From assembly GCA_022925895.1 (NCBI GenBank), contig JAKSYS010000403.1:1-55983 (forward strand): 55,983 nt of DNA, in the 5' to 3' direction. Each line of letters opens with the position of its first letter. Within the stretch, counting starts at the first letter, position 1. The notes under the pieces are model-generated. The model had not been told where the DNA came from, did no database searches, and was given only the letters and a program-made list of their open reading frames with translations. The DNA is from Fragilaria crotonensis (Eukaryota > Bacillariophyta > Fragilariophyceae > Fragilariales > Fragilariaceae). The position numbers were made by a program, and so were the translations under genes. Positions 1 to 11,289 of the stretch are shown here, in pieces.

Positions 1-166
1 TGTGTGTGTAAATTGGCGCCGGGATTGCCTGGTATACTACCGCAGTGAGCACACAGAGCATGCATGTGTACCTCCATCCTCCATCAGATTCCATTGCAAC
101 AAACAAGCTCTCTCTGCCCGACGTTATCACTTTTTGTCTCCCCCGTGGTCCGTTTCTTTCGTCGAA

Positions 167-2923
167 ATGTGTCGAACAAGTGCGCAACAGCAGAATCAGC
201 AGAATCAGCAGGAGGATTCATTGCAGCAAGAAGGAAGTGCAGAACAGAGTCCATCACTGTGGAAAGTGTTCCTGTTCCTGAGTGTTCTCCTCGTCGATGC
301 AGCTACAACAGTCTTGCTTACGATCCCAATCTTCTGGTGGACCGAAGAGTATGAAACATCAGATCACTATACACTGCATGGAAATCTCCTTGACTTGACG
401 GCATTGGCTGCCCTTCGCATTACCGCAAGTCTCTATGCGATTTTACGAAACTACTGCTCCAACCAAGTTCCACTCGAATCTCCATTCGAACTCTACCACC
501 CCAATGGCGATCGCAAGACTCGCGAGGAGTTGGAGAATGAATCTCTTGAAGAACCGTGGGGGCCCTGGTTGCGACGAAGTCTCTGGAGATCGTCCTTGGG
601 GGCTGAACTTGTTGGTTTGCTCACTGGGTTGCTGTGCGTTGTCAAGTGTCTGGCTCGATTAAACGTTGAATTGGGACTCTTTGATCATGCCTATTCCTTC
701 CATCCACTCTTTTGGCTTGCACTCTTGTTCACTGCCATATTTTCCGTGGTGGAGAGTCTCAATCTAGAATCCATTTCGATTCTGGCAAACACCTGTGGTC
801 GATACAGAAGGACGAGACGAACGTCTGAGTCAGGTTGGATGCGCCGCATTAGTTCCAGCTTGAGCGTACCTCTCTTGTCGGCACAAGTGACACCTGCAGG
901 AGGAGGTGATGATGTTGAGATTGGTGCGGTGGAGGAAGAACCGGAAGGACAAGAAGAGCCGAGCCCCGATGCTGTGTTAGGGTCCAGTGACATCACCGGT
1001 GATGCAGCCTACAAGGCCACATGGAGCGACTTGCTGGCGCTGACCTATCCTGACCTCAATCTGATTGCACTAGCATTCATTTTCTTATTGCTCGCATCCG
1101 CAGCTCAGATTTACATACCAACGTTCACAGGAAAGATCTTGGATGCCTTGACCAAGGCATTCTCGGATGACTCCGACCACTCGAAGGTTCCGATCTTGCA
1201 GGTTCCAGGATTTGTATCGAACGTCATTCGATTGGTGTTGGCTTCGATAGCTTGCGGAGTATTTTCTGGCGTTAGAGGATCCATCTTTACAGTTGTGGGC
1301 GGTCGTGTCAATATACGCCTCCGCATCCGATTAATGGATTCGCTGTTGGCCCAAGACATTGGTTTCTTTGACGTGACCAAAACGGGCGATATCACCTCCC
1401 GCCTCAGTTCAGACACAACCTTGGTGGGATCAAATCTCTCTCAATGTGAACGTCTTTCTGCGATCGTTGGTACAAGTTATCGGGGTCCTTTTGTTCATGT
1501 TTGTTTTGAGTTGGCAACTCGCACTGCTCGCCTTCATCAGTGTACCCGTGATCACCGCACTGTCCAAGATTTATGGCGAATACGTGCGCAAGCTCACAAA
1601 ACTTATGCAAAAGAAACTTGCGGATGGAAATTCGACGGCCGAAGCGGCGATCAGTTCCATGGCGACCGTTCGCGCATTTGATGCTGGTGAATCGGAACTC
1701 GTGGAGTTTGAAAGTAGTTTGAAACAATACCTCTCCCTCAACAGCAGATCTGCGATTGCCTACTTCGGATATGCCACGTGTGTAACCTCCCTGCCCAACT
1801 TGGTGACGGCGATTGTCCTATTTTACGGTGGTCTGTTGGTACGGAACGGCGACATGACAAGCGGGCAGCTAGTGAGCTTCTTGTTGTACCTTCAATCTCT
1901 CAGCGATGCCTTTGGAAGCATGGGATACATCTTTTCGTCTCTCACCCAAGCTGTGGGGGCAGCTGATAAAGTATTTGAGTTGATGCATCGGAAACCAAAG
2001 TTGACGCCACCAACCGCTGTTGATGGGCCGGACATCACGACACCGCACAGGAGTTCCCTTATTGCGGTTTCTAGGACATATCTCCAAAAAATGACTGGTC
2101 TTCGTCCTACTGAATGCCGAGGTGCGATTGAGTTGGACGGTGTCTGTCTCTGCTATCCTGCTCGACCGCAGCGCCAAGTCTTGAACAACATGAACTTAAA
2201 AGTTCCGTCCGGAGCAGTGGTGGCTTTGGTGGGACCAAGTGGGTCGGGGAAAAGCTCTGTCATGTCATTAGTGCAGCATCTGTACGAGCCTACACAGGGG
2301 CGTGTGATGATTGATGGAATTTGTGTGCACGAGCTCAGTCCTCACTGGTTGAGTCGTCACGTCTCCGTTGTTTCGCAGGAACCGACTCTTTTTGCACGTT
2401 CTGTCAAGAAAAACATCATGTACGGACTAGAGGGTACTCCAGAGGAGCCCACATTTGAAGAAATTCAAGAGGCTGCCCGACTCGCCAACGCTCATGATTT
2501 CATTGAAAAGTTACCCTTTGGGTACGACACTGAATGTGGGAGCGAGGGGTGACACTTAGTGGCGGGCAGAAGCAGCGCATAGCCATTGCAAGAGCTCTGG
2601 TGCGCAAACCGAAAATCCTATTGCTCGACGAAGCAACGTCAGCGCTCGATGCTGAATCAGAGGCACTTGTACAGGAAGCAATTGACGTCATGCTTGCGAG
2701 GGGTCGCGGTCACGACGAAGCGAACGCCAAAATGACTGTGCTGGTTGTGGCCCATCGACTGTCGACTGTCCGCAATAGCGATGTGATTTTTGTTGTACAG
2801 GATGGACAAGTAGTCGAACAAGGCAGCCACCAGGAGCTAATTGAAAATGCTGACGGAGCATATTCCAATCTCGTTCTTCGACAGATGAATGCCCAGAGCA
2901 AGCTTGAAAATCCATCGGAGTAG
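167..2923 (+). CDS. TAP-like half ABC transporter (ABCB type), two frameshifts
   Basis: ATP-driven membrane exporter of the TAP/TAPL (ABCB) half-transporter type; the substrate cannot be told. The first in-frame ATG is at 167. An N-terminal block of hydrophobic segments (to about residue 245) resembles a TMD0. An acidic linker, the ABC transmembrane domain ([15 protein letters not shown] loop near residue 405) and one nucleotide-binding domain follow. In the latter I see Walker [10 protein letters not shown] (about 690), Q-loop VSQEP, signature LSGGQKQR (about 797), Walker [13 protein letters not shown] and H-loop AHRLSTV. The frame breaks twice: in a (TC)4 run at 1435-1442, where two bases seem lost, and in GGG at 2538-2540, where one seems lost. 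The two cancel, and the corrected protein is about 919 aa. No GT-AG intron fits either break. It probably works as a dimer in an internal membrane; family call is firm, localisation is not. Confidence 0.9.
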
Positions 2924-3649
2924 ATGCTCATGACTCTTAGTAGACATTATAACTCTTGTTTTGCATTACCGCCGGTTTACTCGAAGTACTGTGAATGCGT
3001 TTTTGCAAATTCAGCATCATCAAGCACCACCGGAATGCCATAAATCCTCACGGCGTGCGTTGGCGTTCGACTATGATGTTAAAAAACTAGCGATAGAAAT
3101 CTATTTGATGTGCTGCAGCCTGACATTCTGACTGCGTGCGGTGGACTATGTTGATGCCCTCTTGATAAGAGAGAGGGCTTGGATAGACTTTACCGCCGAT
3201 TAAAAACTGACTGCGATTGATCTGGAAACAGAAATTGAGATCCGATGATTCGATCGGATCGAAGTGAGGCTACAATAGGATGAGTATTCTATTTAAAGAG
3301 GTTGTAAGTATGCATATGCATACCTAAATTGTTATCGGTCTCGACAAGACCTACGTGGATCGGTAGTTCGGCTTGCTAGCAGTGCCAGGTACAGTACGAG
3401 CATGACAGCAACCGTAGAAAATACTTGTAGGATGATATAATGGTACGAATGCAAGTACATGTACGAGTACCTGGTACTAGTACTAGTACCATATCAGGTA
3501 TCCAATCACAGCAGGACAGGCTGACGTCATCCACTTGCAGGGGATGCGTATAGAAAAAGTGGCGGGAAACATGAACACAAATTTCCTCATATATTCCAAT
3601 ATCCGTACGAGCCTTTTTTTTTCAAAGCCATTCTTCACTTGTTGAGACG
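2924..3649. other. Intergenic region
   Basis: 726 bp between the ABC transporter and the coiled-coil gene. I see no coding potential. It holds a cluster of GTAC-based palindromic words at about 3455-3495 (GAGTACCTGGTACTAGTACT) and an A/T-rich stretch with a poly-T tract at 3613-3622 just upstream of the next start codon, probably part of its promoter or 5' UTR. Confidence 0.6.
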
Positions 3650-5970
3650 ATGAAGGTCCATTACTCGCTCCTTGTCGTCGCATCGTTTTCTCAGACTGCG
3701 GCGGCATTCTTTGCTGCTCCATCATCATCAGCAGCATGTCGCACCATGCCTTCCTACTTGTTTGGCTATCTTGATGACATTAATGAGGCTGGTCCAGTTG
3801 AGGCAGTGGATCCTGCCGAACGCTTCGATGAATTAATGGCAAACATGGAGTTGGCTTTTTCACGAGCACAAAAGCGAATGGGGACCATGAAGATCAAGGA
3901 GAAGGAGAGTCATGAAGCCATACAGGCGGTGGAAGAGAGAATGAAGTAAGTGCACTTTTTCCACAAATGTGTGACGACTTGCCGTGGTCATCGACCGTTT
4001 CTCAACATCAACACAAATGTGACTAACACTGCAACAACGACTCCCGCGACAAGGCAACGAGAGGCGGAGCTAACTCATCAGCTCGAGTCCGAAGTACAGA
4101 ACGTTAGAATTGCAGCCGATCGAGAACGTCAGGAAGTGATGGAACGATACCGAGCACGTGAAGAACGCCTTTCGTTTGAGACGGAAAATCTAACGCGGCT
4201 ACTAGAAACAGAAAAGCAGAAAATGGAAGCCAACAATCAGTTAATCCGACAGACTGAAGCGACGCGGGTTGCGCTTGATGCTGAAATTACACAGCTCAAA
4301 CAACGATTCAATGCGGAAAGTGAAAAAATGAGTGCGCAGTACGTTGCTGAACAAGAGGCTCGAAAGGTGGAGGTAGCTGAGGCCCAACGACAAATCGACG
4401 AGGTGCAAGCGAGTGCGCGAGTCCTCAGCGATCAAGCTGAAAAGCGAATCACTGACCTGCAAGAGCAACTTTCAATTAAGGAGAAGCAGAAAGAAGAGGC
4501 CATTCTTTCAATCCAAAAGGAGATGAGGTAAGTCCAGTCCCTTGCCAAAATGTTGTTTTGCGAAATGTTCAAATATTTTTACTCGTTCGCTCAACAATCA
4601 AATCGCAGTGCTCGAGAGCAAGCTCTTAATTTGGAATTGGAAACCATCAAGGAAGAATATCGTCAACGAGAGCAAGCTCTACTTTCTGAAACTGAGGAAC
4701 TTAATCGTAGACTTGAGTCCGAAAGAGAAAGAATTCGAGTCAATCAAGAAATGACTGCCAATCTTGTTACCAAACGTGTTGCACTTGATACGGAGCTTGG
4801 AGAATTGCGACGTCGTTACAATCAAGAAAGTGCACAATGGGATGCAAAGTATGCTCTGGAACAAGAAACTCGTCGATTGGAAGTGGTGAAAGCGCAGGAG
4901 GAGATTCAACAGTTGCAGATGAAAGCTGAATCGGCGTTGTCACACTTGGAGGAAAGTACCGCCAGCCTATCAGAGCAATTGGCTGCCAAGGAAAGGCAGA
5001 AGCAAGCTGCAATTCTTGAGATCAAGGATCAATTACAGTAAGTGCTTTTTTTCTCGTGAGTACATGCCGACAACCTTTCGCCACGCACTAAACTGAAACT
5101 CGCTTCTAGAGCGAAAGAACAAGGTTTTAAAGAGATTGCATTTGAATTGGGCAATCAGGTCACCAACACTAAAATTGAAGCCAATCGAAGAGAAATCGCG
5201 CTTGCCGACGAGGCCAAAGCTCGGGAGGTCCAACTCCAGGCAGAGATGGAAGGTCTACGGGAAATGGTTGAAACAGAGCGGAAATCACTCAAGATCAATC
5301 AGGAACTCACAAATCGAATATTGAAACAACGCGTTGAAATAGATGCTGAGCTTGGTGACCTGAAGCGACGGTTCGATCAAGATAGCAAGAAGTGGGACTC
5401 CAAGTACGCGAAGCAGCAAGAAAAGCGCCGCCTGGATGTCATGCGATCTCAGAGGCAACTGCAGCAATTACACGACACAGCTGAGCAGGCACTTCGAGAG
5501 GCGTGGGAACGACAGGAAAATCTAGCATCACAACTTGCTGCCAAGGAAAAAGAGAAGTATGAGGCTTTAATTGCCATCAGGGATGACATGAAGTAAGTGC
5601 GGTGATGTTTGTATTCTTGGACAACCGTATGTCCTTGGCGTCGTTTGAGGTCATGATTTGAACCCTGCATGTATGATCTTGTTCTGTTCGCTATCGCATG
5701 CAATCATGTTGATGAATGACATGGCAATTTTATTTGGACTGCAGGAATCTAACTCGTATGCCTTTATCGTGTGGCAGGGCCAAAGAGATGGAGTTCAAGG
5801 ATGCTATCGGCGACATGGGTAGGCAGTTGACAAAGGCTAAGATCGACGCCAACCTTCGGGAGATGAACCTCTTGGCTGCAGCCCAGGAGCGTGAGGAGCA
5901 GCTGCGGAAAGAGCTGGATGATCTTCGTGCATTGCTGCAAAGTGAGAAGGGTTCGCAAGCTACGAAATGA
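3650..5970 (+). CDS. Plastid-targeted coiled-coil protein with repeated exons
   Basis: Function unknown. Five exons: 3650-3945, 4054-4527, 4609-5037, 5110-5592 and 5778-5970, joined by GTAAGT...AG introns that are all phase 2, giving 624 aa. The N-terminus is a signal peptide followed by AAAFFAAP, an ASAFAP-like site with Phe at +1, so I infer import into the complex plastid. From about residue 60 to the end it is one long charged coiled coil. Exons 2, 3 and 4 encode related modules of about 143-161 residues. Each starts with an x-(K/R)-E-type turn, contains a segment like RVALDxELxxLxxRxxxxS, and ends in KEKxKxxAxxxIxxxM. Exon 5 is a shortened copy. Splicing is supported by each frame continuing exactly. 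It lies convergent to the small secreted-protein gene. A structural or membrane-remodelling role is possible, but nothing proves it. Confidence 0.85.
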
Positions 5971-6323
5971 TACCCAACACTAGTCGGGCTGTTTGACAAT
6001 GAGATACAAGGTTGGGGCTGGCCAGCAAACGATCGGAGTTCAACTAGGTGGAGGTTTATGACCCCCGTTTGTATGAAAAAGCCTGCGCGATGAAAAATAT
6101 ACACGGGAGCAGTGTACTCCGAGTACCTAGTACTGAAAAAAGGAAAGATGGATAGTAGTTGCAGCTTATACTGATACATTCGCATCTGCCACTGCGTATT
6201 TGAGAGAAATTCATGTAATTTTTCATGTAGCAAGGAAGCGCTGTGAGTGTTGCGTCATAGAATTGACCAGAGGAAACCTCCGCCCTGGGCAGCAGCTGGC
6301 GATTCCCAACTCGCCGTTCGTAC
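5971..6323. other. Intergenic region between convergent genes
   Basis: 353 bp of shared 3' flank between the coiled-coil gene (+) and the small secreted-protein gene (-). It contains a GTACTCCGAGTACC palindromic word near 6115. I see no gene. Confidence 0.5.
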
Positions 6324-6839
6324 TTAATCGACATTGTACATGAAGAGTGCCTCCATCTCATCACCTTCGAACCACTCGGGCATGGGTCTCTTGGCACCTT
6401 TCTTGAAGTGTTTTCCTACGGGAGGTAGGGGAGGAAATGTTTGCAATTCCCTGTTAGTGCCCGGATGTATGACTAGATCAGAAAATCAGGCGGGCAACAA
6501 CATTATTTTGGCATAACATTCAACACGATTCCACAGAAACTTACCCTCGTCTTTCTTGTCAGGAGACTCAGACATGATCCCCCAAGCTTTTGGCTTCTTA
6601 AGTGCCTTTATTTCCTCCGCCTCCGCCATTTTGGCATCGACAATTTTATCAGCCTTGCGTCTGTTGGAGATCAACTTCCGATCCCTGCGAGTGGCGGCAT
6701 TCAACGAGTTGTAACCAAGAGGACTTTGAAAGGGGTCTAGGCCGTGTCCCATGCGTGTTTCAATACCCGAGACGGCGGTGGGGAGGAGGGAACCAAGCAG
6801 CAACAAGGCGGCAAGGATAAATGTTCTTGTTATAGTCAT
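6324..6839 (-). CDS. Small secreted protein, two exons, function unknown
   Basis: Not recognised. Exon 1 runs from the ATG at 6839 to 6545. The donor reads G|GTAAGT. The acceptor ...CCCGTAG opens exon 2 at 6415, which ends at a TAA at 6324-6326. The spliced product is 128 aa; reading through the intron would give a 117-aa product with a less plausible tail. The first 25 residues are a clear signal peptide (hydrophobic core ILAALLLLGSLL, then TAVSG). The mature part is short and highly charged, with RRDRKLISNRRK near residues 51-62 and an acidic/aromatic tail ending in MYNVD. There is no ER-retention motif. The gene converges on the coiled-coil gene. A secreted or ER-lumen protein is the best that can be said. 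Confidence 0.7.
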
Positions 6840-7557
6840 TTGTCACGTTTGAGAAGAACAAATTGCTTTTTTTGTGTGTCGAATGAAATAGGTTCGGAGT
6901 ATGTCGAGTAGTCGTAGTACAATTGTACCAGGTATTAGTACTTGTACTAGAGGTTGACTACAGTTCTTGTCTTGCTAACATGATGGTACTACTGGTGCAG
7001 TACTACCGATAGCTGCTGTACGAGGACGTATAGGAGTATTGGTACTGTGCTCTCGCTGATGAGAAGCGGAATGAGAATATGGCGGCCGTCTCGCTTCATC
7101 GCGGCCGTAGTGATTTTGTTGTGCCGCAGCGAAACAGATTGGCGTGACGTGGCTGCTGCACTTCTATGACACCACTCGACTACTTGTACTTGTACTATAC
7201 TCCAATACGGAGTAAACCAGTTTCTCATAGCATATCGTCCAAACCTCACTCCAAGGGAAACCGTTATTCATCGGTCTTGCGTGCCTTGTCAAGGAATCCC
7301 TCTGAACTGTGTTGCGGAGTGTGTAGCAGTCTACTACCTAGAGTGTACTGGCAATGTCGAAATCACGCCTGACGGTGGGACATGTTGATGGTTGATGTTG
7401 ATGCATCGATGGATTCACGGTTCTCATTGCGACACTTCGACACAGACAACAGGTTACCATCGTCACATGTGCTATTGAATCGACACAATCGACGATCGAC
7501 CACAGCAGTCGCCTTCATCTTTCTTCTTCCACCCACAGTTATATTCATATCATCAAG
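6840..7557. other. Intergenic region, divergent promoters
   Basis: 718 bp between the divergent small secreted-protein gene (-) and the PDZ-ferredoxin gene (+), so it should hold both promoters. It contains GTAC words at 6925-6950, 7002-7050 and 7185-7215. No ORF with a convincing product and no RNA gene seen. Confidence 0.5.
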
Positions 7558-8454
7558 ATGATACAAGTATCAGCATGCAAGACCTTTCTGAAACTTTTGA
7601 TGATTGCTGCTCTCTTTTTGAGTGACTGCGGCTGTCAATCATTTGTCGTTCCGAACTGCAGGCATTGGCAGCAATCCACAGCAACAACCACAACAAATTG
7701 GAGAGGTCCTCTTACATTTTTACGTCTCAGCGATGAGCCGTCCGCCCAAGAAGAATCGCAAGGGATCGATGTATCAGAAGATGAACGCCTTTACCGAATT
7801 CGACTGCCACGATTCCCAGGCATTGAATGGGGAACCGACCTTAGTTTCTCATTTGTCTATGTACGTGATCTGGACCCCACTGGTCCAGCCAGTTTGTCGG
7901 GATTGGTCCAAAAAGGAGACCAGTTGTGTGAACTCAAAGAGGATGGAGAGAAACCGATTAACTGTTTGGGGGCACCTTTTGACTTTGTCATGGATGCCTT
8001 TGCATCTCTCAAAAGGGATGCAAAGGACGTGGAGTTGGTCTTCTTTCGTGGATCCAAGGCTGACCTCAAGGCATTGTGTACCGGGTCGTCAAAAACTGCC
8101 GAACCTGATATGATTACCATCACTGTGATTCAAAACAAAGGTGCTCCCGATGAACAAGTCCGCACACTTGTTGCTCCAACTGGATCCAATGTGCGACAAG
8201 TTTGTGTCGACAACGGTATCAATGTTTATCAAAGTGTCACACGATGGACCAATTGTAAGGGGAAACAACTTTGTGGTACTTGTATTGTCAATATCGCTGA
8301 GGGATCGCTCTTCACCAATCGCAAGAGTATGGATGAAGGCTCCACGCTACGCGAAAATCCTGACAGCTACCGTCTGTCGTGTGTTACTTTCGCCTACGGG
8401 GATGTGACCCTCGAAACATTTCCACCAATTACTGCTTCACAATGGACTCGATAA
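7558..8454 (+). CDS. Plastid PDZ-domain / 2Fe-2S ferredoxin fusion protein
   Basis: Single-exon gene of 298 aa starting at the ATG at 7558. Residues 1-30 form a signal peptide ending in CQSFVVP, an ASAFAP-like motif with Phe after the site, pointing to plastid import. Residues about 79-165 resemble a PDZ domain, with the ligand-groove region around ASLSGLVQKGDQL. From about 185 it is a plant-type 2Fe-2S ferredoxin fold. The cluster ligands would be C233, C239 and C242 (NCKGKQLCGTC) and C275 (RLSC). First spacing is C-x5-C rather than the C-x4-C of photosynthetic ferredoxin. This resembles the ferredoxin-like PnsB3/NDF4 group of thylakoid proteins, a similarity I judge only by motif. It should carry electrons or act as a membrane-associated structural ferredoxin. 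It converges on the next gene, 114 bp away. Confidence 0.85.
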   Translation: MIQVSACKTFLKLLMIAALFLSDCGCQSFVVPNCRHWQQSTATTTTNWRGPLTFLRLSDEPSAQEESQGIDVSEDERLYRIRLPRFPGIEWGTDLSFSFVYVRDLDPTGPASLSGLVQKGDQLCELKEDGEKPINCLGAPFDFVMDAFASLKRDAKDVELVFFRGSKADLKALCTGSSKTAEPDMITITVIQNKGAPDEQVRTLVAPTGSNVRQVCVDNGINVYQSVTRWTNCKGKQLCGTCIVNIAEGSLFTNRKSMDEGSTLRENPDSYRLSCVTFAYGDVTLETFPPITASQWTR

Positions 8455-8568
8455 ATTAATATAGAATAAAGAACGACGGCCTTGTCGATGACGTTATCAA
8501 GAACTCAAGTATGTGTATGGAGGAAACGATAAATCTTGATTAGATAAGCGCCACCTGGGAGGACAATT

Positions 8569-11289
8569 TCATTGCACACTGAACGTTCTCCACTTGCTAA
8601 TCATCAAGTTGTACTTGCGATAAGGTTGCAAAATTGTAGCATTCGAGCAATCTGTGGACAACAGGCCACAGTGAGGCTGTAAAGCCATGAAATGAGAAAC
8701 ATAACTCAGTGAACTCCACGACATGATTCTGCAATTCGAATCCACCAAAACCTTGAGCTCCGCGAAGAGGTCAAGAGTGCCATTCCTCGCATGCTCCATA
8801 GAACCCGTTCCTGATAAGCTTCTGCCATTCGGATCGTGAAAGAACGACATTGTGTCAGTGGCATTCGTCGACAGCGACCTGTCGATATGAAATATTTCCA
8901 CGGTAGCAAACTTGAGGAGCGGCTCAATTTGATTCAGCGCTGATTTAGGTGCATCGTTATCAGCAGCAATATAACCCTGTGTGTATCCATGCGTATCTCT
9001 AAGCAATTGGAAACATTCAGCAAACGGCGCAGGACCAGTACGATTCTGTCGCATCAATCGGAGCGCCTTATCATCCCAGGTAGGACCCGAGCCAGTGCGA
9101 AGATGTGCAGCGACATAGGGCTGCGAGGAAACGACACCGGCATTCTGAAGCAATTTAGCAGCGCGAGCTTCGACTTGGTCAGTGAATTGGAACAACACCC
9201 GGCTCCCCCCAGTGATAATGTGTATGCTCATCAATGCCGCGTCTACGGCGGCGATTGTCCTTCGCCACCTGATCACAGATCGAGGTCTTCAATATCTGCT
9301 CCATATCAAGGACTTTCTTACCATGGGCCTTCGCAATTATTATACCTGTCATGTTATCCGGGATGACAAGGTAATTCTCCCCTTTACCTTGGCGGACAAA
9401 AATATCCAATTCGTCGGTTTCGTTTCGATAGCTTGCGTTCCATTCTATCATGTTGGGGGCAAGATAGTCTTGGAGTGGTAAAGGGAATGGCGAGTCAATT
9501 AGGAAGACACGTTGGGAACAAACTGCAGCATAGAATGATTTTATCATTGCTTTGATCCTCCCACCAAGTCCGGCACATCCACCATAGCAGCGGTAAACGA
9601 GGAATGGCACTCCATCCTTGACCTTTCCACCTTCGACGGACTCACGGTGGAATTGTACGTAGCGAAGCAAGTAGTCGGGGATGCCGGTTGTATTTTGGGT
9701 CGATGCAGCTGAAGCATTCTGCACATGCAGTTCATTGGCATTTCGGTTCGATACTCGCGATGCAGCAATATCTGACTTGTTCGTCAATGCTTCAAGAACA
9801 CCGCTCTTTGGCGATGATATCGCACGTACATTTGGGTTCAAGCTTTTCTTAATTGCTTCCCATTGCTTGTCCGAAATCTCACCAAGGACCCTATCGATGC
9901 ACGCGTAGCCACATCCCGAATCTTTGAGATAACATGATTTTTTCGACAGCTCTTGATGGTTGGGCAATGTCTCTGGACAAGGAAACACTGTTTCATTCAT
10001 ACACTCGTCATGAGCTTTTGCAGAAAGTTGACGCAAGGTCTCGACTTCGCGTTGAACGTTTGCTCGCCCAAAGTGATCTATCGTGTTGTCCAGTGTTTGA
10101 TTCACAACCTGGAACAGAATATAATCCCAATTATCTTTTTTCCAGTCCTTACTTTGCAGGTACTCATCCACTGCCGGAAAATGTATTTTCTTTGCCAACT
10201 TGACGCACCCTTCCTTACCACCACCGGCATCGTACCCTCCAGATATTTTGCTAGACAGCAGTACTACATCCGCCACTGGAACTTGCATAATCATAGCCAA
10301 GACTACCAACGACTCGTCCATACGGTCTGCTACGCCGATAAAGTTGTATCTCGCCATAATGTCATGAATCAACTCTCGCATATTCGTGCTAATTGCTTCC
10401 AGCTTGAGATACCGAATCATGTAGTTCTTCTTCATGGCGTCCTTGTAGGATAGAAACGACAGGATGGCCTCGGCAGATGCGTCCATCTTTTGTCGACTGA
10501 CTTGTTCAAAAAAGTAGTGACTAATGGTGCGTTCATTCGGTTCTCGAATGATGGACCACAAAAGGATGTTGATTCATTCCTCTTGCCGTACTCTCTCAAT
10601 TTGTGTGAGGCTGGTGAATGAAAGTAGCGTCCAGCACATTTGCCACCCAACAGGCGACGACCTAGCTTGTCGGCCACACGCATCGCGACACCTGATGCCG
10701 TGGACGATGCACACTTGGGAAGTTTTACATACAAGAGTCCATCATTCCTACCACCACCACGTCGTCTGTGGCACCAGGAATGGGGTGTCGAGCTCCCCCA
10801 CACATGAAACGTTGAAGTTAGACTATCAATCAAAGCTTGGAGTTCCTGTTTGGTGTAAAAGTGGTGATCCAAGAGAGCCTCGGATGCTAATTGCTTCTTT
10901 CTTCGAGCAATTGCGACAGCACCCTTTGCATCAAAAGGTTTAATAATGCTGTTGAAACTTGCCAACGTTTCTTGACTGTCCTGCTGCACGTCAAATGTGG
11001 AATTCGAAGGATCATTGCTACCAGTAGCGATCAATATATCTATGTCCCCAACTTGAAGCGACGGTTCCTCGGACTGTGCCGATTCCAAATCCATTCGAGA
11101 CGAATTTTGCACCTCCAACGCAGTCGTGTTACTCGTATTGGTTGGCCATGGGCCGCCGTCACCGAGATCCATGTGGTTGGCATTGTCAAAGGCGTCCATC
11201 GCGCCATTCAAAGTCAGCGGCATCCAAATGTTGGCTGCAGCAAACAGAAAGCTCACGACGATGACGAACTTGAATATTGAGTTGGACAT
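8569..11289 (-). CDS. Sulfotransferase / fucosyltransferase-like fusion, two frameshifts
   Basis: Apparently bifunctional Golgi glycan enzyme of about 906 aa, starting at the ATG at 11289 with a type II signal anchor (FKFVIVVSFLFAAANIW). The N-terminal half has the two PAPS-binding motifs of membrane sulfotransferases: LPKCASST (5'-phosphosulfate loop, about residue 190) and SIIREPNERTISHYF (3'-phosphate motif, about 250). A Cys-rich linker follows. The C-terminal half has a GLGGR loop in YGGCAGLGGRIKAM (about 573), VAAHLRTG (about 728) and a late acidic/Ser segment LFAELKVLVDSNCRIMSWSS, as in fucosyltransferases with a GLGNR-type donor site. The frame breaks at AAAA 10560-10563 (one base seems lost) and CCCCCC 9205-9210 (one seems gained). 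Correcting both gives one continuous chain spanning both domains. Donor and acceptor specificity cannot be read. Confidence 0.8.

Noticed and set aside
2..166. Upstream extension of the ABC transporter frame
   Set aside because: Open only with a non-ATG start. The first in-frame ATG is at 167, and the residues before it resemble nothing.
1435..1446. A micro-intron or programmed frameshift in the ABC transporter
   Set aside because: No GT...AG pair can remove only two or one bases, there is no slippery heptamer with downstream structure, and the same kind of break recurs in unrelated genes.
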